Of a stretch of 46,930 nucleotides of DNA, positions 15,746 through 23,433 are shown one piece after another (positions within the stretch are counted from its first letter, which is position 1; each line of letters starts with the position of its first letter). The position numbers were made by a program, and so were the translations under genes. Location of the stretch: contig JAFSDL010000002.1 in the NCBI GenBank assembly GCA_017436285.1, positions 1 to 46,930 on the forward strand. The letters run 5' to 3'. The DNA is from Clostridia bacterium. GTDB taxonomy: Bacteria; Bacillota; Clostridia; Oscillospirales; Acutalibacteraceae. The notes beneath the pieces were generated by a model, which made no database searches, was not told the DNA's origin, and was given only the letters and a program-made list of their open reading frames with translations.

Positions 15746-16630
15746 ATGCTTGACTTTCAACCTGTAAAAATAGAAGACAGAGAATTGATTTTAAACAATA
15801 TTCCCGAAAGTGCTTCTCAGATTTGTGACTTTTCCTTTGGTAATATTTTCTGTTGGAGTGTGGGGGAAAATACCCAAATTGCTCAGAAGGATGGATTTGT
15901 TTTTCTTCGCTCACGCTTTAGCGGAGTTAAAAGCTATGCTTTCCCTTGGGGAAAGGGCGATATAAGAAATGCTCTTAAGATAATTGAAGAGGATGTAAGG
16001 GAAAGAAATGCAGATTTTTCTTTTTATTGCTTAAGCGAAGAGCAAGCAGAAATTCTTAAGAATATCTATGGTGAAAGGCTTCATCTTCAGGAGCAAAGAG
16101 ATTTTTTTGATTATGTTTATCTTCAGAAAAATCTTGCAACCTTAAGTGGCAGAAAATATCATTCCAAGAAAAACCACGTTAATTCCTTTTGTAAGAAGCA
16201 TAGCTTTTCTTATGAAGAATTAAACGAAAGCAATTTAAAGGAATGCCTTGAGTTTTCTCATTTGTGGCATAAAAGAGGTGAGAGAAACCCGAAGCTTGAT
16301 GAAGAAATGCTTGTTATTGAAAAAGCCTTTGAGCATTTTAGTGAATTGCATTTAAGCGGTGCGCTTTTAAGGGTGAATGGCAAAATAGTTGCCTTTGCTA
16401 TGGGGGAGAAAATGCCTGACGGTAAAACCTATTGCACCCATTTTGAAAAGGCATCTCCCGAATATCTTACTGCTTATGCGGTAATCAATAAATTATTTGC
16501 AGAAAATTCCCTTTCGGAATTTGAATATATAAACCGCGAGGATGATGCAGGGGTCGAGAATTTAAGAAAAGCCAAAACCTCATATCATCCTGAATATCTT
16601 GTGAAAAAATACTATGGAAAAATCCTTTGA
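15746..16630 (+). CDS. DUF2156 / phosphatidylglycerol lysyltransferase-type domain protein
   Basis: 294 aa. The layout (a start like FQPVKIEDRELI, a central region rich in aromatic and charged residues, and a C-terminal YLVKKYYGKIL) matches soluble DUF2156 proteins, which have two GNAT-like folds and are related to the catalytic part of MprF. No membrane segments are seen, so this is not full MprF. Substrate unknown: an aminoacyl- or acyl-transfer is expected. It overlaps the GNAT gene downstream by 17 nt. Confidence 0.75.
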   Translation: MLDFQPVKIEDRELILNNIPESASQICDFSFGNIFCWSVGENTQIAQKDGFVFLRSRFSGVKSYAFPWGKGDIRNALKIIEEDVRERNADFSFYCLSEEQAEILKNIYGERLHLQEQRDFFDYVYLQKNLATLSGRKYHSKKNHVNSFCKKHSFSYEELNESNLKECLEFSHLWHKRGERNPKLDEEMLVIEKAFEHFSELHLSGALLRVNGKIVAFAMGEKMPDGKTYCTHFEKASPEYLTAYAVINKLFAENSLSEFEYINREDDAGVENLRKAKTSYHPEYLVKKYYGKIL

Positions 16631-17441
16631 AATCCGCTTTCCTCTTAAAAGCGATTATGAAAATTTAAAAGCCCTCTGGCAGACTGCCTTTGACGATACA
16701 AAAGAAAGTCTTGATTATTTCTTCAAGAACACCATATCTCCCGAAAGAGTGCTGGCGGTTTTTGACGGGAGCGTGCCGGTCAGTGCTCTTTATATGCTTG
16801 AAAGTGATATTTTAAATAACGAAAAAAGCTATTCTGCCTATTATATCTACGCAGTCGGCACCCATCCCGATTATCGAGGTAAGGGTCTTATGAAAAAGCT
16901 TTTCAAAGAGCTTTTCAAGATAGCAAAAAGCAGAAATGTCGACTATCTTTTCCTTGTACCCGAGGAAGAATATCTTTTCGAAATTTATGAAAGGCTTGGC
17001 TTTAAAACAGGCTTTGCTTATTCTGAGAAGGTAGTTTTCAAAAAGGATTTTATAAATGACAGAGAACACCAAATTCAGAAGTTCACATATAAGGATTACA
17101 GGAAAATCCTTTATGAAAGCTCCGGAAAAACACCTGTTGCAATTCTCAAGGAAAGCACATTTAACGCTTTCTTTAATTCTGTGAGTGGTGAAGTTGAAAC
17201 AGTTTTTATAGAAAACGAGGGCTATGCTCTTTATGAAGAAAACGATGAAAAGCTTACTGTTTTTGAGCTTTTCGGTAATGAAAAATTGCTTTTAAGCAGG
17301 ATTTTTGAAAATACTGAAAAAGAAGAAATTGCTTTACGAAAAATTGCAAAAGAAAATTCTGTTCCCTACGGAATGTATTATAAATTAAACGATGCTCCCG
17401 AAATCCGAAACGGATTTTTCGGAATACCATATGCAAATTAA
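16614..17441 (+). CDS. GNAT family N-acetyltransferase
   Basis: 275 aa. The acetyl-CoA motif is AVGTHPDYRGKGLMKKL (motif A, R/Q-x-x-G-x-G/A type), within an N-terminal GNAT domain (~1-140). The C-terminal ~130 residues are a second, more divergent domain, as in Eis-like or two-domain GNATs. It overlaps the DUF2156 gene by 17 nt, suggesting that the two act together. Substrate unknown. Confidence 0.82.
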   Translation: MEKSFEIRFPLKSDYENLKALWQTAFDDTKESLDYFFKNTISPERVLAVFDGSVPVSALYMLESDILNNEKSYSAYYIYAVGTHPDYRGKGLMKKLFKELFKIAKSRNVDYLFLVPEEEYLFEIYERLGFKTGFAYSEKVVFKKDFINDREHQIQKFTYKDYRKILYESSGKTPVAILKESTFNAFFNSVSGEVETVFIENEGYALYEENDEKLTVFELFGNEKLLLSRIFENTEKEEIALRKIAKENSVPYGMYYKLNDAPEIRNGFFGIPYAN

Positions 17442-17454
17442 TGAGGTTTTTAAA

Positions 17455-18000
17455 ATGATTTATGTGTTTCTTGCCAATGGCTTTGAGGAAATAGAAGCCC
17501 TTGCACCTGTTGATTTTTTGTTAAGAGCAGGTATTGAGGTTGAAACTGTGGGCGTAAGCGGTAAAATCTGCAAGGGTGCTCACGGAATAAGCGTTGAAGC
17601 AGATATTCTTCCCGAGGATGTTGTGCTTGATGAAAATGTTCAGGGCATCATTCTCCCCGGCGGAATGCCCGGTGCAGAAAATCTTAATAATTCAAGTGAT
17701 GTGCAAAAGGCAATTGATTTCTGTGCAGAGAACAATAAAATAATCGGTGCAATTTGTGCCGCACCCTTTATTTTAGGAAGAAAAGGTCTTTTGAAGGGTA
17801 AAAATGCAACCTGCTTCCCGGGCTTTGAGGATGAGCTTAAGGGCGCAAGCCTTGTGGAAGATGGTGTGATTATTGACGGCAGTATTGTTACCGCAAGGGG
17901 CGCAGGTGTTGCATGGGAATTCGGTGCAGCAATATGCTCCGTAATCACAGGTGAAGAAAAAGCCCTGCAGATACTCAGAGGTATTCAATGGAGAAGGTAA
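17455..18000 (+). CDS. DJ-1/PfpI family protein
   Basis: 181 aa. IYVFLANGFEEIEALAPVD is the conserved N-terminus with the Glu of the family. The nucleophile-elbow Cys lies in GAICAAPFIL. Bacterial relatives include YajL-type chaperone/deglycase proteins and 4-methyl-5-thiazole-phosphate-linked ThiJ; the activity is debated and not readable here. The start at 17455 (MIYVFLANG) has ATGAGG upstream and lies just past the GNAT stop. It overlaps the next gene by 13 nt. Confidence 0.88.
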   Translation: MIYVFLANGFEEIEALAPVDFLLRAGIEVETVGVSGKICKGAHGISVEADILPEDVVLDENVQGIILPGGMPGAENLNNSSDVQKAIDFCAENNKIIGAICAAPFILGRKGLLKGKNATCFPGFEDELKGASLVEDGVIIDGSIVTARGAGVAWEFGAAICSVITGEEKALQILRGIQWRR

Positions 18001-18578
18001 TTGATATAAGACCCATAAAAAAGAAAATGAGGGCAGAGGCAAAGGAAAGCAGACTTTCAATGGAGGCAACCGTTAAATCTGCTTACGATAAAAAAATCTG
18101 CAACAAGCTTCTCAATTTGTGGGCTGTAAGAGAAACAGACACATTTTTGTGCTATGTTTCAACAGATATCGAGGTTGATACAAGGGAGTTTATAAACGCC
18201 CTTTTATCAGCAGGCAAAAGGGTTGCGGTGCCTCGTTGTGAGGGCGGGCCCTCGGAAATGAATTTTTATTATATAAATTCTCTTGATGAGCTTTCAGCAG
18301 GTTCATTCGGTGTTTTGGAGCCTGAGTCAGATGAAGAAAATATGCTGACCCAAACGGAAAATACAATATGCATTGTGCCTGCATTTATGTTTGATAAATC
18401 AGGCTATCGCTTGGGCTATGGCAAGGGCTATTATGATCGGTATCTTTCAAAATATAAGGGGTCAACAATAGGTATCTGCTATTCTCAGAATGTTAAAGAT
18501 GAATTATTCCACGGGAAATTTGACAGAACAGTGGATATGATAGTTACAGAAAAACAGATTATTACCACAAAGGAGTGA
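17988..18578 (+). CDS. 5-formyltetrahydrofolate cyclo-ligase
   Basis: 196 aa. The ATP/folate signature GYRLGYGKGYYDRYL is intact, with an N-terminal KKKMRAEAK basic helix. It converts 5-formyl-THF to 5,10-methenyl-THF with ATP, recycling an inhibitory folate. Length is normal (about 180-200 aa). It overlaps the DJ-1 gene by 13 nt and ends 6 nt before mltG. Confidence 0.93.
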   Translation: MEKVIDIRPIKKKMRAEAKESRLSMEATVKSAYDKKICNKLLNLWAVRETDTFLCYVSTDIEVDTREFINALLSAGKRVAVPRCEGGPSEMNFYYINSLDELSAGSFGVLEPESDEENMLTQTENTICIVPAFMFDKSGYRLGYGKGYYDRYLSKYKGSTIGICYSQNVKDELFHGKFDRTVDMIVTEKQIITTKE

Positions 18579-18584
18579 TTTTGG

Positions 18585-20054
18585 GTGGCAAAGGATAATT
18601 TCAACGATTATGAAGAGCTTTTAAGTATGTTCGAGGACGAGAGGAAAGCGGATTCCCCTAAGCCCACTGATGAAGAAGCACTTAAAACCAAAAGGCAGAA
18701 AAAGGTGGATGATTTTAAAATCGACATCAATTCCAACAGTGCTTATGAAAATCCCAATTATAAGGGCGGAGTTTATTTTTCAAATCCCCCTCGCGATATA
18801 GATAAAGCCGCTCAAAGAGAAAAAAGGGCAACCGTCCGCAAAAATCAAAGAGCAAAGCCCGGCGTAGAAAAATTCAGGGTTTCCGCGCCACCCACAACTG
18901 CAAAGCAGAATAAAGCTATTGCAGATAAAAAGGCGAGAAATGAAAAATTCCAAAAAACATTTTTAGGAAAATTCTTAACATACGAAAAGCTTTCAAAATT
19001 AGCCCTTGCCGTAGCAATAATTGTACTTTCAAGTGTTGTGCTTTGTATTTACGGAATCAATTGTATCAACGATGTTCTCGCTATTGATGTGGATGAAACA
19101 GCAGTTGAGGTTGAGGTTTCCAAGGGTATGAGCGATTCAGATGTTATAGATATTCTCAAGGATAACAAGCTTATTAAAAATGAGCTTTTCTGTAACCTGT
19201 TTATAAAGTTTTTCGGTAAAGACGGGGATTATGTTTCGGGGGTGTATACTCTGACCCCATCAATGGGCGTTGAAAAAATGCTATCCACTATGAAGGCTGA
19301 TATAACCCTTTCCGAAACAGTAACCCTTACCTTCCCTGAGGGCTGGACAATCGACCAGATTGCAGAAAAGCTTGAAGCAAACGAGGTTTGCACTGCCGCA
19401 AGCTTTATCAACACTCTTCAGAATGTTGATTTTTCTGAGGAATACAGCTTTATAAAATCCATCCCTAACAAAGAACTGCGCTTCAGGGTGCTTGAGGGCT
19501 ATATGTACCCTGATACCTACGAGTTCTATGTTGGCGAGAATGCATCAAGCGTGGTAAGAAGATTTTTAGATAACTTTAAAAATCGTTGGACTGATGAATA
19601 TGCAAAGCAGGCAGAGGACAGAGGTCTTAGCCTTGATGAAGTAATTATTATGGCTTCAATTCTTCAGGAGGAGGCAGCTTCAAGCTCACAGATGGCAGAT
19701 ATTGCATCAGTTCTTTATAACCGACTTGACAGACCCGCAACATTCCCCTGGCTTAACTGTGACTCAACAGAGGACTATCTTACTGAAACAATCAAGCCCA
19801 CCCTGACCTCTTCTACTGAAGATATTCAAAAATATATTCAGTATCGTGATAATTATGATACTTATAGTGAGGAGTGTAAGGGGCTTCCAGTTGGTGCAAT
19901 TGCAAACCCGGGTGATGCGGCAATAAGAGCGGCTCTCAAGCCCTCTTCAACAAGCTATTATTATTTCTGCCACAATACCGAAACAGGCGATGTATTCTAT
20001 GCAAATACAATGTCTGAGCACGAGTCAAATATGAGAAAAGCAGGCTTAAGCTGA
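18585..20054 (+). CDS. mltG: Endolytic transglycosylase MltG
   Basis: 489 aa. A charged, probably disordered cytoplasmic N-terminus of about 130 residues is followed by one membrane helix (~135-158), a LysM-like subdomain and the YceG catalytic domain. SILQEEA contains the catalytic Glu. LYNRLD and PVGAIANPGDAAIRAAL are family-typical. It cleaves nascent peptidoglycan strands and so sets glycan length. GTG start at 18585 with AGGAG 9 nt upstream. The N-terminal extension makes it longer than E. coli MltG (340 aa). Confidence 0.92.
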   Translation: MAKDNFNDYEELLSMFEDERKADSPKPTDEEALKTKRQKKVDDFKIDINSNSAYENPNYKGGVYFSNPPRDIDKAAQREKRATVRKNQRAKPGVEKFRVSAPPTTAKQNKAIADKKARNEKFQKTFLGKFLTYEKLSKLALAVAIIVLSSVVLCIYGINCINDVLAIDVDETAVEVEVSKGMSDSDVIDILKDNKLIKNELFCNLFIKFFGKDGDYVSGVYTLTPSMGVEKMLSTMKADITLSETVTLTFPEGWTIDQIAEKLEANEVCTAASFINTLQNVDFSEEYSFIKSIPNKELRFRVLEGYMYPDTYEFYVGENASSVVRRFLDNFKNRWTDEYAKQAEDRGLSLDEVIIMASILQEEAASSSQMADIASVLYNRLDRPATFPWLNCDSTEDYLTETIKPTLTSSTEDIQKYIQYRDNYDTYSEECKGLPVGAIANPGDAAIRAALKPSSTSYYYFCHNTETGDVFYANTMSEHESNMRKAGLS

Positions 20055-20055
20055 T

Positions 20056-21060
20056 ATGAAAAAAGCAATAGCAGTTTTACTTTGCGTATGCTTTTTGCTG
20101 ACTATTTGCTCCTGTGATTTTCAAAAGGAAGCAACAAAAGAATTTACTGCTATGAACACCCTTATGAGCATAAGGGTGTTCAGTAGTTATGAAGGGTCTG
20201 AAGAAGAGGCTTTACAGCTTTTTGTTGAAAAAATTAATGAATTTGATGCCCTTTTTGATGCCAATAACAAAAGCAGTGAGGTTGCGCTTATAAACGGGAA
20301 AAGCACGGAAATAAAAGTCGGTGAAGCTACTGCAAAAATAATCGAAAAATCGTTGCTCGCAAATAAGCTTACAGAGGGTGCATTTGATATTACCATAATG
20401 CCCGTTTTAAAGCTTTGGGGCTTTGATAACGGAAAATATGCAGTGCCGGAAAAAGAAAATATAAAAACCGCACTTTCTCTTGTAGGTGAGGATGCAATTT
20501 CTTTAAAGGGTAATGTTGTTACCAAAAAGAAAAATGCGGAAATTTCATTGGGCGGAATTGCCAAGGGCTATGTTGGTGATGAGCTCCTGAAAATCGCCAA
20601 GGAAAATGGTGTAAGTGCAGTTCTTTCTTTAGGTGGTAATATTGTTCTTTGTGGCGAAAATGCAGAAAAGGGTATGTGGGCTGTTGGTGTTAAAAATCCT
20701 CTTGAAGCCAATGAGCTTGCATGCACCTTTGAGCATAAGGGTAATGTGAGCGTTGTAACCTCGGGCGGTTATGAGCGAAGCTTTGAAAAGGATGGTAAAG
20801 CTTATCATCATATTATTGATACCAAAACAGGTGAGCCTGCAGAAACCGACCTTTTAAGCGTAACCGTAATAGGTGAGGATGGTGCCCTTTGCGATGCCTT
20901 TTCAACAGCACTTTTCTCAATGGGTAAAGAAAAAGCCGTTAAGTTCGCAAAGGAACATAACGACTTTGAGTATATTTTTATTACAGAAAATAAAGAGATT
21001 ATCGCAACAGAGGGTGTTTCCTCGTTGAAGCTGGCTGATGAAAGCTTTGAAATCAGATAA
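20056..21060 (+). CDS. apbE: FAD:protein FMN transferase (ApbE), lipoprotein
   Basis: 334 aa. The N-terminus MKKAIAVLLCVCFLLTICSC is a lipoprotein-type signal with Cys near residue 20 (the -2 Cys is unusual). EFTAMNTLMSIRVF, GGIAKGYVGDELL and GYERSFEKDGKAYHHIID with Thr-Gly-Glu-Pro are ApbE motifs. It attaches FMN covalently to Thr of target proteins such as Rnf/Nqr subunits; none is in this window. It starts 1 nt after mltG and ends tail-to-tail with hemW, overlapping by 8 nt. Confidence 0.92.
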   Translation: MKKAIAVLLCVCFLLTICSCDFQKEATKEFTAMNTLMSIRVFSSYEGSEEEALQLFVEKINEFDALFDANNKSSEVALINGKSTEIKVGEATAKIIEKSLLANKLTEGAFDITIMPVLKLWGFDNGKYAVPEKENIKTALSLVGEDAISLKGNVVTKKKNAEISLGGIAKGYVGDELLKIAKENGVSAVLSLGGNIVLCGENAEKGMWAVGVKNPLEANELACTFEHKGNVSVVTSGGYERSFEKDGKAYHHIIDTKTGEPAETDLLSVTVIGEDGALCDAFSTALFSMGKEKAVKFAKEHNDFEYIFITENKEIIATEGVSSLKLADESFEIR

Positions 21061-22162
21061 ATTCACAAATAACGGAGTTTGAAAGAAGGTAGCCCTTTCT
21101 TGTAAGGCAAATTCTTTCGCAGTCAAAATCAATCAAGCCTTGTTCCTTTAGGAATGGGGCTTTTTCTTTTATCTTTAGCGAGGCTTTTTCGTCATAGAGC
21201 TTTTCCAATTCTGAAAGAAGCAAGCCTTTTTTCAGCCTTAATTTAAGCATTATGTATTCTTCCGCGTTACCGCCAAAATCATCAAAAACTGCTTTTGCGC
21301 CATTTATAAAGCCTTGGGTGTCGCTTTCAAAATAAAATCTTTTTCCGTCAATGTATGAGTGAGCACCGGGACCGATACCGAGATAGCTTTCCGATTCCCA
21401 ATACTTTGAGTTGTGTCTGCTTTCGTAGCCCTCTTTTGCAAAGTTGGAAATTTCATAGTGAATAAGCCCTGCCTTTTCAAGAGTGTCTGCACATTGGTTA
21501 TAAAGCTCGATGACCTTTTCATCATCGGGAAAATCATATTTATCAAAGCATTTATAAAAGTGCGTGCCCTCTTCAATTTTAAGCATATATGCACTGATAT
21601 GTGGCACATCGCTTTCAATAACAAAACTAAGCGTTTCTGCAAGGCTTTCCTTTGTCTGATAAGGTATTCCCAACATAACATCAAGAGAAATATTATTGAT
21701 ACCGTTTGCCTTTAAAAGCTCAATAACCTGTGTTATACGCTTTTTATCACTTAGCCTGCCAAGTGCTTTTCTTTCTTTATCAACTGCAGATTGCAATCCT
21801 AACGAAATTCTGTTGACACCTGCATTCAAAAGATAGGGGAGAATAGCTTCAATATCAGAGTTAGGGTTACATTCAACCGTGATTTCACAATTATCCGATA
21901 TATTAAATTTATCTTTTGCAGTGGTGATAATTCTGTATAAATCCTCGCCTGATAAAACCGAGGGTGTACCGCCACCAAGGTAAAGAGTATCCGCTTTGAA
22001 TGGCTCTTTAACAAATTCAGAAGCTCTTGAAAGGGTGTTGATTTCATCAATAAGAGCATCAACATAAGCCCTCATCTCTTCATCCTTGCACCTGTAAGAA
22101 TAAAAATCGCAGTAAGGACATTTCGATTTGCAAAATGGTATGTGAATATATATGCCGCTCAT
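21053..22162 (-). CDS. hemW: HemW-like radical SAM protein (oxygen-independent coproporphyrinogen oxidase family)
   Basis: 369 aa. The radical-SAM motif CKSKCPYCDF lies at ~12-21 after IYIHIPFC. LYLGGGTPS and LGLQSA are typical of HemW/HemN, and the C-terminal HemN domain is present. The HemW class is a heme chaperone and usually not a true coproporphyrinogen dehydrogenase. It is alone on the minus strand and converges on apbE with an 8-nt overlap and no visible terminator between them. Confidence 0.9.
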   Translation of the reverse strand: MSGIYIHIPFCKSKCPYCDFYSYRCKDEEMRAYVDALIDEINTLSRASEFVKEPFKADTLYLGGGTPSVLSGEDLYRIITTAKDKFNISDNCEITVECNPNSDIEAILPYLLNAGVNRISLGLQSAVDKERKALGRLSDKKRITQVIELLKANGINNISLDVMLGIPYQTKESLAETLSFVIESDVPHISAYMLKIEEGTHFYKCFDKYDFPDDEKVIELYNQCADTLEKAGLIHYEISNFAKEGYESRHNSKYWESESYLGIGPGAHSYIDGKRFYFESDTQGFINGAKAVFDDFGGNAEEYIMLKLRLKKGLLLSELEKLYDEKASLKIKEKAPFLKEQGLIDFDCERICLTRKGYLLSNSVICEFI

Positions 22163-22184
22163 AAGCTAACCTCCTGCGATAATT

Positions 22185-22282
22185 ATCATCCCTGTTTTGT
22201 GAAGCAAAATAGGGAGGGGGACCATCGCTTGCGATGGTGGTGGGTTGCCCCGTAAAGATACGCCTTCGTAAAAGTACCGCAA
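22185..22282 (+). repeat. Structured ~97-nt intergenic element, copy B
   Basis: The same order as copy A (11144): hairpin CCCTGTTTTG-TGAAG-CAAAATAGGG, G-run, hairpin ACCATCG-CTTG-CGATGGT, GGTGGG, CCCGTAAAGA, and GTAAAAGTACCGCAA. Both stems differ from copy A but remain paired. It fills the gap between hemW and the Cys-rich gene. Confidence 0.75.
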
Positions 22283-22290
22283 TAATTATA

Positions 22291-22494
22291 CTATTCTTCA
22301 TTTCGTTTTTCAACTGCTTCAATCCGTCTTTTTACATATTTGTTTTTGCAGCCGCCCATTTCCTTGCAGTTGCATTTGTGGTAGTAAAGGCAACGGATTT
22401 TCTTTCTTCCGCTTAAAAAAGTAAGCTCTTCAATAATAACATTTTTATCAACCACAGGGCAGTATTGGGGGTAAGTAAAGGAATGTCTGTTCAT
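22291..22494 (-). CDS. Small Cys-rich protein, unknown
   Basis: 67 aa starting MNRHSFTYPQYCP. Five Cys: one near residue 12 and four in CLYYHKCNCKEMGGC (35-49), suggesting a zinc or other metal site. The rest is basic. The start at 22494 is supported by AGAGGTG; the longer frame upstream runs into a repeat array and is not coding. It lies between two repeat-filled gaps and upstream of hemW on the same strand. No family recognised. Confidence 0.6.
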   Translation of the reverse strand: MNRHSFTYPQYCPVVDKNVIIEELTFLSGRKKIRCLYYHKCNCKEMGGCKNKYVKRRIEAVEKRNEE

Positions 22495-22524
22495 AAGCAC
22501 CTCTTGTAAAATTGATGGTTTGTA

Positions 22525-22561
22525 AGTCGCCAGTCGCCAGTCGCCAGTAAGCTTCGCAAGG
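22525..22561 (+). repeat. Heptanucleotide array 2 with AGCTTCGCAA end module
   Basis: Three perfect AGTCGCC units (22525-22545), then AGTAAGC and TTCGCAAGG. The AGCTTCGCAA end recurs at three other arrays whose heptamers differ. The array is followed by hairpin repeat copy 3. Confidence 0.8.
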
Positions 22562-22573
22562 ATAATCAAACCC

Positions 22574-22597
22574 GTAAGGTACAGGCTTGCCTGTACC
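22574..22597 (+). repeat. 24-nt hairpin repeat, copy 3
   Basis: Identical in sequence to copy 1 (3227): GTAA then GGTACAGG-CTTG-CCTGTACC, followed by ACAGAAC. Confidence 0.8.
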
Positions 22598-22665
22598 ACA
22601 GAACAAACTGACCAAGGACACTGTATGGAAGGGTCTCAACCGGTTCGCAAGGAAAAGATGCCGGC

Positions 22666-22721
22666 GGTTAGCATTTAGCGTTCTGCACTTTGCGTTTTGC
22701 ATTCTGCATTCTGCATTTATA
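22666..22721 (+). repeat. Heptanucleotide array 3
   Basis: Eight units in phase: GGTTAGC ATTTAGC, GTTCTGC ACTTTGC, GTTTTGC ATTCTGC, ATTCTGC ATTTATA. The consensus is NTTNTGC. With array 2 and hairpin copy 3 it fills the 315-nt gap 22495-22809. The stretch 22598-22665 shows no other clear structure apart from GGTTCGCAAGG at 22642-22652. Confidence 0.75.
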
Positions 22722-22809
22722 TAATAATTATGCTCTATGAACCCGAATAATAATCTGTAATAAATTTAATTTTTCTTGAATAAAAATAATTGTATCAGAA
22801 TGAGAGGGT

Positions 22810-23037
22810 GTGAAAAAATTAATTAAAGCAATAAAATATTCAAGATTAAGAAAAATGAGTGAAAAGGATTTACTTTTAAAGGAAATTGAAAATGTAAGAT
22901 TTTTAATGAGAATTGCCTATTTCAAGCTTTCCTCGGCAAATGAAAATGCCCTTGTGGAATCGGCAATTTTAGAGCTTCGCAGTCTTGAGGTCAGGCACGA
23001 TTATTTACTGAATAAATTGAAGGAAGTGGATAAATGA
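22810..23037 (+). CDS. yaaL: YaaL / DUF2508 family protein
   Basis: 75 aa, mainly helical and charged, with no Cys. Length and the EKDLLLKEIENVRFLMRIAY..LRSLEVRHDYLLNKL pattern fit DUF2508, which usually sits directly before bofA in Firmicutes, as here. GTG start at 22810; AGAGGG is only about 1 nt upstream, so the start is uncertain (the next Met is residue 16, at 22855). The stop overlaps the bofA ATG by 4 nt. Confidence 0.75.
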   Translation: MKKLIKAIKYSRLRKMSEKDLLLKEIENVRFLMRIAYFKLSSANENALVESAILELRSLEVRHDYLLNKLKEVDK

Positions 23038-23279
23038 TTTATTTTATGGGCGTTGCAGCTTTAATAATTGCGTTAATATTATTCAAGGTGAGCGGTAATT
23101 TTTTAAAAGCATTTTTTACAAGTGCTCTTGGCGGAATCGGTGCATTAAGTGCTGTTTGGGCGGTAAATTATTTTATTCCGCTTTCATTGGGAGTGAACCT
23201 TTTTTCCTTTGTTTTCAGTGTGCTTTTTTCTGTTCCCGGTGTTATATTTTTGCTTCTTTGTAAAACGTTTTTGTTATAA
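23034..23279 (+). CDS. bofA: BofA family protein (pro-sigma-K processing inhibitor type)
   Basis: 81 aa, almost entirely hydrophobic, with two to three membrane segments and a Gly-rich centre (SALGGIGALSAVWAVNYF). In Bacillus, BofA holds the SpoIVFB protease inactive until sigma-K is needed. The neighbour (DUF2508, 4-nt overlap) is the standard one. No spoIVF gene is nearby. This supports a spore-forming ancestry but not sporulation itself. Confidence 0.82.
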   Translation: MIYFMGVAALIIALILFKVSGNFLKAFFTSALGGIGALSAVWAVNYFIPLSLGVNLFSFVFSVLFSVPGVIFLLLCKTFLL

Positions 23280-23305
23280 TTCGGATTTCACCTAAAAAAC
23301 TGTCC

Positions 23306-23338
23306 AAAAATTGTTATAATATATTATACAATTTTTTG
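23306..23338 (+). terminator. Terminator after bofA
   Basis: AAAAATTGT (23306-23314) pairs with ACAATTTTT (23328-23336) around an AT-only stem, followed by T. It is weak in GC but long. Confidence 0.6.
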
Positions 23339-23379
23339 CTTTGTTACAGTTGATTTTAGCGTGTTTTTAGTGTAATATG

Positions 23380-23385
23380 TATAAT
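23380..23385 (+). promoter_or_regulatory. -10 element of glgP
   Basis: A consensus TATAAT preceded by ATG at 23377-23379. No good -35 is seen at 16-18 nt. GGAGG at ~23422 is the SD before the ATG at 23434. Confidence 0.5.
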
Positions 23386-23433
23386 CGAACAGTAAAAAAC
23401 TATGGTTTTTAAAAATATTTTTGGAGGATTTGT

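Noticed and set aside
15746-16630. Annotation as full MprF lysyltransferase
   Set aside because: No flippase-type membrane segments; only the soluble DUF2156-type part is present.
21053-22162. Annotation as coproporphyrinogen dehydrogenase (HemN/HemZ)
   Set aside because: Size and the IYIHIPFCKSKCPYC start fit the HemW branch better; no heme-biosynthesis neighbours.
22495-22721. CRISPR-like array
   Set aside because: The repeats are 7 nt with no constant spacers or cas genes; they are heptamer tandem arrays.
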